Shown: positions 46,184-56,030 of the stretch, one piece after another
How positions within the stretch are numbered: position 1 is the stretch's first letter
How the letters are laid out: every line of letters starts with the position of its first letter
NCBI GenBank assembly: GCA_047602475.1
Contig: JASGHE010000001.1
Coordinates: forward strand, 186,001-250,000
Length of the DNA: 64,000 bases
Reading direction: 5' to 3'
Source: JAEUIE01 sp047602475
Lineage (GTDB): Bacteria; Planctomycetota; Planctomycetia; Gemmatales; HRBIN36
Translations under genes and position numbers: made by a program
Notes under the pieces: generated by a model
The model's database searches: none
The model's input: only the letters and a program-made list of their open reading frames with translations
Told to the model about the DNA's origin: nothing

Positions 46184-46440
46184 GCTGACTTATTCTTTCG
46201 CATCTTCTCTTCGATTTCTTGAATGACGCTATCGAGAGAGATATTCTCCGCAACGATCGCATCAGCCTCCGCTCTGGTCATTTTGAGCGGCACAACATCC
46301 TCCATGGCCTTCTGCCATTCCTTGCGGTAGAGATCACGCTCTCTCGTCAGCTCGCGCACCGTCTTTTTCAACTGCTGCACTTCTCGCAAAGTGATATGGC
46401 CAACCTCGGCCTTCTTCTTGCCAGTTTTTTTCTGTTTCAT
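46180..46440 (-). CDS. Small coiled-coil protein, possible antitoxin partner
   Basis: I take the start ATG 46440, with GGAGGG seven bases upstream; the open frame extends to 46488 but that part is untranslated leader. The 86 residues start MKQKKTGKKKAEV (basic), then a long charged helix, VQQLKKTVRELTRERDLYRK, then a second helix ending KMRKNKSA. No DNA-binding fold is obvious. It overlaps the next gene by four bases, so the two are translated together. As antitoxin-like partner it could bind the neighbour through the helix. I recognise no family. Confidence 0.5.
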   Translation of the reverse strand: MKQKKTGKKKAEVGHITLREVQQLKKTVRELTRERDLYRKEWQKAMEDVVPLKMTRAEADAIVAENISLDSVIQEIEEKMRKNKSA

Positions 46441-46516
46441 GACTAAGCCCTCCACCAACACTATACCGCTGAAAATACCCGGCCTCAAGACTCAACCGAA
46501 TAACAAACAGGAGATG

Positions 46517-48877
46517 TCACTTCAACTGCTTCTTCCGCATCACCTCAGCATTGAAAGGCCTCATCTGATCAGCCTTCAGCACCCGTCGCCAAAGAGGAAA
46601 CTCGGTGTACGGCTTGTCATCCGTCACAGCGGGCACCCCGGCACACATTTTCGCCAACGCCGCAGCATCCATGATGTAAAAGCTGTCCGCAACTTGGCTG
46701 GATCACGATAGAGCGGCCCCCACTCGCCCAGGTCCTCAAGTTGGCTGAGCTTGTTCGCTATCTGGTTCCGCTGCTCTTCCGTTGGCTGAATCGGCCTCTG
46801 CCCGCCCATCAGGTAGAAGCCGGGGAACTCCAGCCCGCCCCAGACACTGCCATCAGGGAACACTTCGGTGAAGGCTTTCATGATCATCACTATCTCGGAT
46901 TCGAGTGCCGGTGGAATCCACATGCTCATCACACCGCTCGGTGTCAGACGGCTCTTGCAGAGAGTGAAGAACTCTTTCGTATACAGGTTCACCGTCCCGG
47001 CACTGTGTACCGGAGGAGCAGGATCAATAGTGATCACATCGTAGGGCGTGCGGTGGGTCAGCAGGAAATTACGACCATCGTCGGCATGCGTATGGCCATT
47101 AGGCCGTTTCAGCACCTCAGCTGCGTCGGGATGATAATACTTAAAACAGTCAAACACCTCCGGAACAATGTCGACCGCATCGACCTGCATCTCGGGGTAA
47201 GTCTTCACCGCCGAGCGAAACGTCGACCCCATGCCGAAGCAGATGATGAGCATACGCTTGGGCTTCTCAGCCAGCAGATAGGGCAAGTGGGCCATCACCT
47301 TTGTTTCAGTACACAGATGCGTCATCCCCACACCGCTGATGAAGAGCGCCCGAGCACGAGGATCTTTGGGATATCCGGCAGCCACGGTGGTGGCAGCGGG
47401 TGCCTCGAAGTGAGCATAGACAACCCCGTCCGGCCCAAAGGCTGCATGTGTCCGAGCCGTCATCGCCCGCTGATACGGATCACCCATGATGAATGCGATC
47501 ACCATGAAACCCGCCACCAAAGCCACCGCAGGGATCATCAACTTCTTCCGCTGTTCAGTTGGAGCCAGACTGAGCAGGATTACACCCAGAACAAGATTCA
47601 CACCAGAAATCAGCAACATCAACCACGCCGTACCCAAGAGCGGCAACAGGAAGAACCCGGCCAGCAACGACCCAGCAATCGTGCCCAGGGTATTGAACGT
47701 ATAAGCATGCCCCGTGGATCGCCCCGGTGCACCAGGATCAGCAAGGCAACAACGAACCGCAATGGGGAACTGGCAACCGAAGAAGAAGGCGATAGGTAGC
47801 ACCATCGTCACGCAAGCCAGGATAGCGATGGCCATGCCTGCAGCACTGTCGAAGTGGTCTAACCACAGGTCGTGAAAGAAAGGCAGAAGGAACAACCCGA
47901 CGATAGCCCAGAAGCCGATCAGGATTTCGAGGAAACCGAACGCAGCCAGGGGCGCCTTCTGCAAGCGAGCTTGCCGGGTCGAATCCCAACTGCCCCAGGC
48001 AATGCCGACGAGGAAAGTCCCCAGCATGATGCTGAATGCATAGATGCTGGTCTCCAGAAGCAGCACCAGCAGGCGCGACCAGAGTATTTCGTAAGCCAGC
48101 GCCGCCATGCCGCTGGCAAAGATGGTGAGCAGTGCAAAGCGACGCACACCGAGAGAAAAGGGCTGAATCATTTCTTGCGTCGTCGGTGCTGTGGCTTCCT
48201 GTGGTGTAGCGATCTTATCTGCTTCTCCCTGGTTCTTCGACGAGGTATAGTGCAAGCCGAGAGCAATCACCGCCGCCAGCAGATTGAACCCCGCCGCGAT
48301 GCCGAGAGAAAACCGTTCGCCGAACTCTCCGAGCAGATAAAAGCCCGTCACCAAGACGCCAGCCACAGCTCCATAAGTATTTACAGCATACAACCAACCC
48401 AGGCTCGATTGAAACTGCTGCCCCAACCGTGTGATGAACGCGATCATCAGCGGCAACGTCGCCCCCATCAACACTGTGGGTAACAGAAGACACAAGAGAA
48501 CGAAGCCCACCCGTGCCGCCAATAGTGTTGCCGGTGCATCGCCCGTCCAATCGTACATCTGCACGTAGACCATGCCCACGCCTTCGATCACGAAGAACGA
48601 GGCGATGAACCCCAGCACGGCTATCGCCACTTCGAGCGCACTGTAGGTCAACAGAGGTCGGCGGATACAATCAGCGAAACGACCCGACAGATAGGCCCCC
48701 ATGCGCCAGCCCCGCCATGAACACCACCAGCACCGTCGCTGTGGCGTGGGTCGTCGCTCCCAGCACACGTGTGAGCATCCGCACCCAGACGGTTTGATAC
48801 ATCAGCCCGCTGCAACCGGAGAGAAAGAAAGCAAGAAAAAGAGCCGGCTTGATCCGTGTGAACTTGTCTGACATCAT
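46517..48877 (-). CDS. Membrane spermidine-synthase-like protein, frameshifted at about 48703 and 46690
   Basis: The start MMSDKFTRIKPALFLAFFLSGCSGLMYQ is the normal opening of the fused membrane/SpeE-like family. After VLVVFMAGLA the frame breaks: an extra base at 48703 must be removed to read MGAYLSGRFAD. The middle has about 12 TM segments and then a soluble SAM-binding domain (LIICFGMGSTFRSAVKTYPE, VDAVDIVPEVFD, DDGRNFLLTHRTPYDVITID). At about 46690 one G is missing, after which the frame gives DSFYIMDAAALAKMCAGVP and ends at 46517 (QLK). The repaired length is about 786 residues. Such proteins couple a transporter-like membrane part to an aminopropyl- or methyltransferase fold; the substrate is unknown. 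Confidence 0.82.
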
Positions 48878-49001
48878 TTGCTTTCCACGAAGCTATCGAA
48901 CGACTGTGAATCGGAGCTTACGACTAGAACCTACCTCACAATCAACAAGAAAGCAGTGACCGAACGACAATAATGCCTGGCAGCAGCAGGTAAGACCCCG
49001 A

Positions 49002-50199
49002 TCATCTGCCTGACTTGCCTGACCGCAGCAACCAGAGCGTAATCCCCCACCCTATCCACGGCACAATCCAATAGCTCTCTTTCCAGTCTGGCAGGCTCAG
49101 CCACACACTCATAACGATCCAAAGGAACGCCGCAATCAAAGCAGAACGGTCTTTCTTAAAACAAAGTCCGATAGCAAATATCCCCCCCGGCACCATAAAG
49201 ACAAAATCAGTCAGCCATGCGTATGTCGAGAACGGGATGACCATCATGCAAATCACCATCGACCAGGTCACCAGCGGTGCAGGTTGCTCCTCGGAACTGC
49301 TCGTCACATCAAACCGCTTCCACGTCCGCACCGCAATCGAATAGATCACCGCCAGCAACAGTGCATAGGTTACATACTGAATCGTCGGGCCCATATAGGG
49401 CAAAGCCATGCCGTTGAGGGTGTAAGTACGAAAGATCGCAGGCGACAATCCCGTCTGCATGGCCGCCAGGTATTCATGCCAGATGGTCGGCCGGATCAGG
49501 AACGTCACCAATGTCGCCGTCACCACTCCTCCGACGGATGTTGCCAGCGTCACCCAGTGCCGTTGCCGCAGAGAATAGACCAAAGCAAACCACGCAGGCA
49601 GCAATCCCAGATGCGGTTTGATCACGGTCAACGCCAACAATAACCCCGCCACGGCGTGATGCTGTTTTCGAGTAAACCAGACCCAGCCCGTAAACCCTGC
49701 CAGCGGCCAGAGGGCGTTTTGGCCATACTCCATGTTTACCAGGCTCGGCATCCAGAGAAAGGATGCCAGGACCATAATCGGGATGTAACTACGCTTGCCG
49801 GGAAAAAGCAACAGTGACCAACAGACCACGCAAAAAAGAAGTATGAGGGCATTGATCGCGATGTTGGCATAGTTCGCGGTCCGAAATGGTAGACTTGAGA
49901 CAGCTATCCCTGGCAGAAGTCCCCAAGGCGGGACGAACATCTGCATTCCCCAGCCTCGGCCATGAGCCATCTGCCTGGTGCCGGCGAGTACCCTGGTCGT
50001 AGGGGTTCTGCCTCTCGAAGATCAGTTCCAAGGCGACATAGTACTGGACGAAATCGAGACTGCCCCAAGGCAGGCTGCCCCAGGGTGATGGTGGTGTGTT
50101 CGAGACTGTGGTCTGATTACTTGGTGAACTGCACCCAGCCACAGCGAGCAACCCGAGAAGAATGCCGAGGAAGGACTGGCTGGCAATACTCTTGGGCAT
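49002..50199 (-). CDS. Glycosyltransferase family 87-like membrane protein, frameshifted at about 49991
   Basis: The N-terminal frame (from 50199) gives a leader, LGILLGLLAVAGCSS, then SLDFVQYYVALELIFERQNPYDQG, the periplasmic D-F-x-x-Y segment of GT87/DUF2029 enzymes, which use polyprenyl-phosphate mannose. The second frame continues VLAGTRQMAHGRGWGMQMFVPPWG; adding one base at about 49991 joins them. About 8-9 TM segments follow. The whole has about 399 residues. GT-C enzymes of this type add sugars on the outer face of the membrane, in line with uppP and DedA in this window. The signal-like N-terminus with AGC may be chance. Confidence 0.72.
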
Positions 50200-50294
50200 G
50201 ATGGGTATCTCCGCACCAACTTAACTACGACGGAGACTGGTATCACTACTTCGCCAGACGCACCCCCGGCTTGAAGAGCCGGGGGCTAAATATC

Positions 50295-51509
50295 TCATAC
50301 TTCGAGCATCAACCGCTGGGGATCTTCGATGCAATCCTTCACCCGCACCAGGAACTGCACCGATTCCCGACCATCAATGACCCGATGATCGTAGGTGAAA
50401 GCCAGGTACATCATGGGGCGAATGACTACTTGCCCATCAACCGCCACGGGCCGATCCTTGATGCCATGCATGCCGAGGATGCCCGACTGGGGTGGGTTCA
50501 AGATTGGCGTCGCCATCAATGAACCGAACACTCCGCCGTTAGTGATGGTAAAGGTGCCACCCTGCAAGTCGCTGACAGCGATCTTGCCGTCACGGGCTTT
50601 GATGGCCATCTCGCCAATCTGCTGCTCGATCTGAGCAAAGCTGAGTTGATCGCAGTTCCGAATCACCGGCACCATCAGACCTCGTTCGGTGCTGACAGCG
50701 ATGCCTATGTCATAGAAGTGCTGCATCACCAGCTCTTCACCATCAATGCGGGCATTGACGAGCGGAAAAGCCTTCAGCCCTTCAATGACCGCTTTTACAA
50801 AGAACGACATGAACCCCAGACCCACGCCATACTTATCCTTGAACTTATCCTTGAACTTGCTCCGAAGAGCCATGATGCCCGACATATCGACTTCGTTAAA
50901 GGTCGTCAGTTGGGCGGTCGTCTGCTTCGATTCGACAAGCCGCTGAGCGATGCGGGCACGGATCATCGACATCTTCTGCCGGGTCTCGCGCACCCCGCCG
51001 TTGGCGCTCGGGGCTGGCACAGCACTAGCTGTCACCAGGTTCGTCCCAGCTACCAGCTTGGCCCCGGCTTGTAGCACGTCTTCCTTAATGATGCGCCCGC
51101 CCCGACCAGTCCCGGCGAGGCTCCCCGGATTGATCCCCTTCTCTTCAGCATGCACCCTGGCTGCCGGCGAAAGGATCGGCTCCTTGACCGCCGGCGAGGG
51201 AGCAGTCGTCTTGACCGGCGTGATCACTGCGTTTGCGGGGGCTGGAGCAGCTGCGGACTTGGCCGGAGCGACTGCCTTCTCATCCACCGTTGCCAGTAGA
51301 GTTCCGATCGGCACCTTGTTTCCCGCCTTGGTCACCACCTTCAGCTTCCCGGTGACAGTGCTCTGCACTTCCATCACAGCCTTGTCGGTTTCCAGTTCCA
51401 CGATGGCTTCGTTGGCCTGCACGTAGTCGCCGTCAGCTTTCAACCACTTGGAGACCAAAGCCTCGGTTACCGATTCGCCGCCAGGGGGAACTTTGATCTC
51501 GACAGGCAT
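50295..51509 (-). CDS. sucB: Dihydrolipoamide succinyltransferase, E2 of 2-oxoglutarate dehydrogenase
   Basis: A 404-residue E2: a lipoyl domain (residues 1-78) with the modified Lys in ETDKAVME, a Pro/Ala-rich linker, an E3-binding domain (ILSPAARVHAEEKGI near 125), then the catalytic core ending YDHRVIDGRE, with His and Asp of the active site. The DHRxxDG motif and the neighbour E1 place it in the 2-oxoglutarate complex of the TCA cycle, in the cytoplasm. It follows sucA on the same strand, 141 bases away, and a composite palindromic repeat fills that gap. No lpd (E3) gene is in the window. Confidence 0.93.
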   Translation of the reverse strand: MPVEIKVPPGGESVTEALVSKWLKADGDYVQANEAIVELETDKAVMEVQSTVTGKLKVVTKAGNKVPIGTLLATVDEKAVAPAKSAAAPAPANAVITPVKTTAPSPAVKEPILSPAARVHAEEKGINPGSLAGTGRGGRIIKEDVLQAGAKLVAGTNLVTASAVPAPSANGGVRETRQKMSMIRARIAQRLVESKQTTAQLTTFNEVDMSGIMALRSKFKDKFKDKYGVGLGFMSFFVKAVIEGLKAFPLVNARIDGEELVMQHFYDIGIAVSTERGLMVPVIRNCDQLSFAQIEQQIGEMAIKARDGKIAVSDLQGGTFTITNGGVFGSLMATPILNPPQSGILGMHGIKDRPVAVDGQVVIRPMMYLAFTYDHRVIDGRESVQFLVRVKDCIEDPQRLMLEV

Positions 51510-51544
51510 GAACGAACTCCGTGGGGACGATGTACTCTGGTATT

Positions 51545-51653
51545 GTAGGGCACGCTATGCGTGCCTCCCAACAACTTGTCTTGTTTACAACTGAATCCTG
51601 GATGCTACGGTGACGACGCCCTGCCTCGGTGAGGCACGCAAAGCGTGCCCTAC
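51545..51653. repeat. Composite palindromic repeat family C, copy 1
   Basis: GTAGGGCACGCTATGCGTGC at 51545 and the inverted unit GCACGCAAAGCGTGCCCTAC ending at 51653 bound a 109-base element. The right unit contains the TAG stop codon of sucA (minus strand, 51652-51650). The inner part (TACGGTGACGACGCCCTGCC) resembles the inside of the other copy at 55925-56030. Confidence 0.85.
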
Positions 51654-54409
51654 TTGGCCTTGGGCAGCACAAGTTGCGAAGCCTTGACCACGTGCGGCAC
51701 CTTGCCTTCCAGGGCGGTATCCACCAGTTCCTTCTGTTCCTTCTGGTGTACTTTCTCCGAACCTACCGATGGGCTGGCGCTGGCGTCTCTGCTGCAACAA
51801 ACGATCGGGATTCCCAATTCTCGAAGCCGAGGCTCGACGAAGAACCACGCTCCATTATTGAGCGCCTCTTCCTGCACCCACACAAACTGCTCAGGATTGT
51901 ATTGGTCGAGAATCTTCTTCACCATCACATCGTGGAACGGATAGAGTTGCTCCAACCGAATGATAGCTACATTGGTCAGGCCCTTCTCTTCACGGGCCTT
52001 CGCCAGTTCGTAGTAGACTTTACCAGAGCAAAGCAGCACTCGCTTGGCCTTGGCACGGTCAACAGTCGTATCGTCCAGCATTTCCTGGAAGCCGCCGTGG
52101 GTGAACTCTTCCCGCTTGGAGGCTGCGACAGGATTTCGCAACAACGACTTCGGTGTCATCACGATCAGCGGCTTGCGGAAGCCCCTCTTCATTTGACGCC
52201 GAAGCATGTGGAAGTGCTGAGCAGCCGTCGTCGTCTGGCAGACCTGCATGTTGTTATCAGCACAGCATTGCAGGAAGCGCTCCAGTCGGGCGCTCGAATG
52301 CTCGGGCCCCTGGCCTTCCATGCCGTGAGGCAGCAGCAGTACCAAACCGCTCGCACGCCGCCATTTGCATTCGCTGGAGGTGACAAACTGATCGAGTATC
52401 ACCTGGGCGCCGTTGACGAAATCGCCAAACTGCGCTTCCCACACGACCAGCGTGGTGGGATCATCCCACGAAAAGCCCAGCTCAAATCCAACGACAGCCA
52501 TTTCAGAAAGCAGGCTGTCATACACGCTCATGGTGACCGCCTGATTCGGCTCCATATTGTTGACAGGAACGTACGGCTCGTTGTTGCGGGCATCGTACCA
52601 GACCGCATGACGATGGGTGAACGTGCCACGGCGGACATCCTGTCCGGTTAGTCGAACCCGATGGCCTTCCTTGAGCAGCGTCCCGTAGGCCAGCATTTCA
52701 GCGAAGCCCCAGAAGATCGGATCTTTCTTATCGTACTGCTCGGCCCTTTCAGCGATTTGCTTACCCAGCAATCGATGTGGCTGAAACCCTTCAGGGATCG
52801 TGTTCAGCACTTTGGCCACAGTATCGAGCGTCTCGGCACTGACAGCCGTCTTCACTTCCGAGAACATGTCCTTGGGCTTGAGGTTCTCCCAGCGTCCGCC
52901 GAACCCAGGCATGTAGCGAGTCTGCCAGGGAGTGGTTTGCAGCGAAGCCTTCTCTTCGTTCAGCTTCTCGTTGAACTCCTTGTCGGTTTCAGCGATCACC
53001 CGCTTGGAAAGGTCGCCACTCTTGGCCAGCTTCTCACCATAAATGTGGGCGATAGGCTGGTGCTCCCTGATCTTGGAATACATCACCGGCAGCGTGTAAG
53101 TGGGATCATCGGTTTCATTGTGGCCATTCTTGCGATAACCGATCAGATCGATCATCACGTCTTTGGCGAAGCGTTGCCGAAACTCGACAGCCAGCTCGGC
53201 TGCATAGACGCATGCTTCGGGGTCTTCGACATTGACATGCAATACGGGAGATTCAATCATCTTGCCGACATCGGTGGCGTAGGTCGTCGAACGACCATCA
53301 CGAGGATGCGTGGTGAAGCCGACCTGGTTATTGATAATCAGGTGCAGCGTGCCGCCAGTCCTAAACCCGTGCAACTGGCTCATCGCCAGAGTCTCGGGGA
53401 CAACACCCTGACCGGCGAAAGCGGCGTCGCCATGCATCAACAAGGGAATAACCCGCTTACGGTCGCCGTCGCCTTTCAACCGCTGCTTGGCCCGTACACG
53501 CCCTTCCACTACCGGGTTCACTGCTTCCAGGTGGCTGGGGTTCGGAGTCAGCGTCAGGTGTATCTTGTTGCCCTTGGTCGTTTCGTGGTCATACGAATAG
53601 CCCAGGTGATACTTCACGTCGCCATCCTCAGCGACTGCGCCCGAATTGACGATGTCTTCAAACTCAGCGAACATCCCCTGGTAGGGCATACGCAGGATGT
53701 TGCACAACACGTTCAATCGGCCACGATGCGACATACCAAGAACCAGTTCATCCGCACCGAGTTCACTGGCCCGTTCGATCATGGCATCGAGCACGGGAAT
53801 CATCGTATCGGAACCTTCGAGGCCAAACCGCTTCTTACCGGGGTACGACGTAGCAAGGAATCGCTCGAAGATGTCAGCGTAGTAGAGCTTGCGCAGGATA
53901 CGGATTTGTTGATCCTGCTGCATGTTGGGCCGGTTCAGCCGAGGCTCCATCTTGTCCTGGAACCAGCGGCGGATCTCCGGGTCTTGAATGTGCATGTACT
54001 CAACACCCAGCGTGCCGCAGTACGTTTCCTTGAGGGCTGCCAAAAGTTCACCGAGCGTGCCGTTTAACAAACCCAGAAACGGAATGTTTTCGTAGTACTG
54101 GTCGAAGTCAGCCTCGGTGAAACCGAACTGTGCGAGTTCGAGGAACCGGTGCGTTTCGGGATGCGGATCGAGCGGGTTCAAATGTGCCGAGAGATGCCCC
54201 CAGCAGCGATACGCATCGACCAAATCAAAAAGACCGGCTGAACCTACGGGAGCTGCCCCGGTAGACGCCGGCCTGCCATTGGCTAACTGGAAGCCCTCGA
54301 AGAAGGCCTGCCAGTGACTATCGACTGCTTGTTCACCACGTTGCCAACGCTGATATTGCTCGTCGATGACATCCAAGTTCCACCTGGAAGCAAACGTCGC
54401 AGCACTCAT
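51650..54409 (-). CDS. sucA: 2-oxoglutarate dehydrogenase E1 component
   Basis: A 919-residue thiamine-diphosphate enzyme, of the typical E1o length. An N-terminal stretch (FASRWNLDVIDEQYQRW, WQAFFEGF) is normal for SucA. The ThDP site reads GDAAFAGQGVVPETLAMSQL with NNQVGFTT; ELVLGMSHRGRLNV, FGLEGSDTMIPVLD and LLLPHGMEGQGPEHSSARLERFL follow in the correct order. It decarboxylates 2-oxoglutarate and passes the succinyl group to SucB. The stop is shared with a repeat (see 51545-51653). A hairpin upstream (54482-54510) separates it from the next gene. Confidence 0.96.
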   Translation of the reverse strand: MSAATFASRWNLDVIDEQYQRWQRGEQAVDSHWQAFFEGFQLANGRPASTGAAPVGSAGLFDLVDAYRCWGHLSAHLNPLDPHPETHRFLELAQFGFTEADFDQYYENIPFLGLLNGTLGELLAALKETYCGTLGVEYMHIQDPEIRRWFQDKMEPRLNRPNMQQDQQIRILRKLYYADIFERFLATSYPGKKRFGLEGSDTMIPVLDAMIERASELGADELVLGMSHRGRLNVLCNILRMPYQGMFAEFEDIVNSGAVAEDGDVKYHLGYSYDHETTKGNKIHLTLTPNPSHLEAVNPVVEGRVRAKQRLKGDGDRKRVIPLLMHGDAAFAGQGVVPETLAMSQLHGFRTGGTLHLIINNQVGFTTHPRDGRSTTYATDVGKMIESPVLHVNVEDPEACVYAAELAVEFRQRFAKDVMIDLIGYRKNGHNETDDPTYTLPVMYSKIREHQPIAHIYGEKLAKSGDLSKRVIAETDKEFNEKLNEEKASLQTTPWQTRYMPGFGGRWENLKPKDMFSEVKTAVSAETLDTVAKVLNTIPEGFQPHRLLGKQIAERAEQYDKKDPIFWGFAEMLAYGTLLKEGHRVRLTGQDVRRGTFTHRHAVWYDARNNEPYVPVNNMEPNQAVTMSVYDSLLSEMAVVGFELGFSWDDPTTLVVWEAQFGDFVNGAQVILDQFVTSSECKWRRASGLVLLLPHGMEGQGPEHSSARLERFLQCCADNNMQVCQTTTAAQHFHMLRRQMKRGFRKPLIVMTPKSLLRNPVAASKREEFTHGGFQEMLDDTTVDRAKAKRVLLCSGKVYYELAKAREEKGLTNVAIIRLEQLYPFHDVMVKKILDQYNPEQFVWVQEEALNNGAWFFVEPRLRELGIPIVCCSRDASASPSVGSEKVHQKEQKELVDTALEGKVPHVVKASQLVLPKAK

Positions 54410-54481
54410 AATAAGCCCATCATGGGAAATGAAGATAAACGACTGTTAGTATAGAAGATCGATAAGGGGAGGAACAGTAGA

Positions 54482-54510
54482 ACAGGCCATGCTGTTAAAG
54501 CATGGCCTGT
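54482..54510 (-). terminator. Hairpin between the 54.5-kb membrane gene and sucA
   Basis: ACAGGCCATGCT and AGCATGGCCTGT form a perfect 12-bp stem around five bases. On the minus strand it follows the membrane gene stop at 54536 and precedes the sucA start. Confidence 0.75.
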
Positions 54511-54535
54511 GAGAAAACCAACCTATTCAGGCTGA

Positions 54536-55075
54536 TTAGAACAGTTTGGCATCCTTGGCGTGCAACACACTGCCAGCCAGGCAAACGATGCCGGCAAGGA
54601 GGATAAGATACGCTCCGATCCCAGCACCGGCGCTGATCTCCGCTCCCATTCCGGAAAAGGCGGATGATGCTCTACTGATGTTAATCCAGATCAGAATTGC
54701 CATCAGCACAGCCACCCCACTGGCACCCAGGGCTGCTATGGTGAGATTCTTCGCCTGAGGATTTGGCTTCGCACCAAAGAGCATTAAGGCTAGCACTCCG
54801 CAACCGATACAGCCAAGCACTGCGACAGTGCCTCGCCATTCTTCGATAACCATGAATCCTCCGCCACTGTGGGCAGCCATCCCTTTTAACATGGGATTAT
54901 CGATTGTCATTTTGACACTGTATTCGTTCAGAAAAGCAGACAAGATGGCGAGGATTGCCCCGCCACACATGAGTTTGCCCCCAAGTGAGAGCCTCTCGAA
55001 GATGTTCTTGCCCATGTTGACCAGGTTCTCCTGCGAGGAAGCAGGAGGCGTGTTGGGAGATTCATTTGCAGACAT
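54536..55075 (-). CDS. Small membrane protein with four hydrophobic segments, unknown function
   Basis: A 179-residue protein with a polar N-terminus (PNTPPASSQENLVNMG), then LMCGGAILAILSAFL, GTVAVLGCIGCGVLALMLFG, IAALGASGVAVLMAILIWI and a final YLILLAGIVCLAGSVL. Between the first two segments lies a short Met/Gly-rich loop (GMAAHSGGGFMVIEEW). I know no family. It stands between the sigma factor gene and sucA on the same strand, with 112 bases to the former, so it may belong to neither unit. Confidence 0.6.
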   Translation of the reverse strand: MSANESPNTPPASSQENLVNMGKNIFERLSLGGKLMCGGAILAILSAFLNEYSVKMTIDNPMLKGMAAHSGGGFMVIEEWRGTVAVLGCIGCGVLALMLFGAKPNPQAKNLTIAALGASGVAVLMAILIWINISRASSAFSGMGAEISAGAGIGAYLILLAGIVCLAGSVLHAKDAKLF

Positions 55076-55187
55076 AGCTGATTCTCCAGGTGAAGGGACT
55101 AAACCATTGGCTTAAGCATCTTCCGAGAACAGACCTTTGTCAAACAGAAACATCGAAGAGCAAAGCTGGCCAGGTTGAAAGCCGCGT

Positions 55188-55914
55188 CTACTCGATTTCA
55201 ATCACGCCGGAAACGTACTCCAACAACCCCATCGCCGCCAACTCTTCCTGCACCGATGAGGAAGAGGAATTATCCAACCCCATACGCACTTCCTCCACCA
55301 AAGCCTCAGCGAACTTGATCCTCGATCGCCGCAGCATCTGCCGCCAGGCATCAGGTCGGATGCTGGTGCCCATCACAAGTGATATTCGCTCTGCCAACTG
55401 ATCAGAGCTTTCATCAGGATACTGCGTCCGCAGCTTCAGCACCGTAAACGCCGGGACGCCCTTTTCGAGTCGCTCATCCTCTTCGAGCATGTCCCAGACA
55501 TGTTCCACGACAGTACCCTGCCAGGCCGTCTGCCAGGCTTCTTCGTTGGGAGCATCGGTCGAGGAGACGAGATCGAGCTCCGCATCCACCGTCTTGCGGA
55601 CCTTGCTCTTCTCCCAATGCTTGTGAGCGATGTTGCGCACCGCCGTCTTGAGCAGATCACGGAACCTGCCCCGATTTGGATCAGCCCCAGCAAAGTCGCC
55701 CCGCAGCATGCGCACGATCACATCCTGCGACAGTTCATCCGCCTGCTCGCTGTCCCGCAGGATGCCGCCCAGATACTTCCGCACCGCCGTAGCATAGCGC
55801 ATGACGAGAATCTGCCTGGCCTCGCCCACCGTTTCAGGTTTGCCTTCAAGATGCTGCCCGCCTCACCAGGCTCCAGCGGGTGCTGATGGCATCGATGCGT
55901 GGTGTGTCGCTCAT
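55188..55914 (-). CDS. ECF-type RNA polymerase sigma factor linked to a Ser/Thr kinase, frameshifted at about 55860
   Basis: The downstream frame starts at an internal GTG (MGEARQ). The true start is ATG 55914 (MSDTPRIDAISTRWSLVR), the usual opening of planctomycete sigma factors of this type. An extra base at about 55858-55863 must be removed to join LVR to GQHLEGKPETVGEARQILVMRY. Region 2 reads YLGGILRDSEQADELSQDVIVRML and FRDLLKTAVRNIAHKHWE. The C-terminal part (ESSDQLAERISLVMG, WRQMLRRSRIKFAEAL) fits a region 4-like helix-turn-helix. ECF sigma factors paired with Ser/Thr kinases are known from planctomycetes (the ECF-STK groups). The kinase gene lies just upstream and likely regulates it. 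Confidence 0.8.
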
Positions 55915-55924
55915 GGTTCCTCCC

Positions 55925-56030
55925 GTAGGGCACGCTATGCGTGTCTCTCAATCGCTTTATCGCTTTGCAAGGCAGTTGAGACTTCCGTAACGAGACCTTG
56001 CCAATGGTAGGCACGCACAGCGTGCCCTAC
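55925..56030. repeat. Composite palindromic repeat family C, copy 2
   Basis: GTAGGGCACGCTATGCGTGT at the left and the inverted GCACGCACAGCGTGCCCTAC at the right bound a 106-base element. The inner part, with TTCCGTAACGAGACCTTGCC, resembles the middle of the copy at 51545-51653. The element overlaps the 3' end of the kinase gene as read. Confidence 0.85.

Noticed and set aside
46741..47799. Plus-strand open frame of 352 codons
   Set aside because: Antisense of the spermidine-synthase-like gene; Arg/His-rich, no motif.
49002..49970. A separate 322-residue membrane protein starting MAHGRG
   Set aside because: The frame upstream of the frameshift contains the DFVQYY segment expected at the start of this family, so the real gene starts at 50199.
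52661..54067. Long plus-strand open frame of 468 codons opposite sucA
   Set aside because: It is a codon-phase shadow of the sucA reading frame; the product has no start context, no motif and a His/Arg/Gln-rich composition typical of antisense frames.
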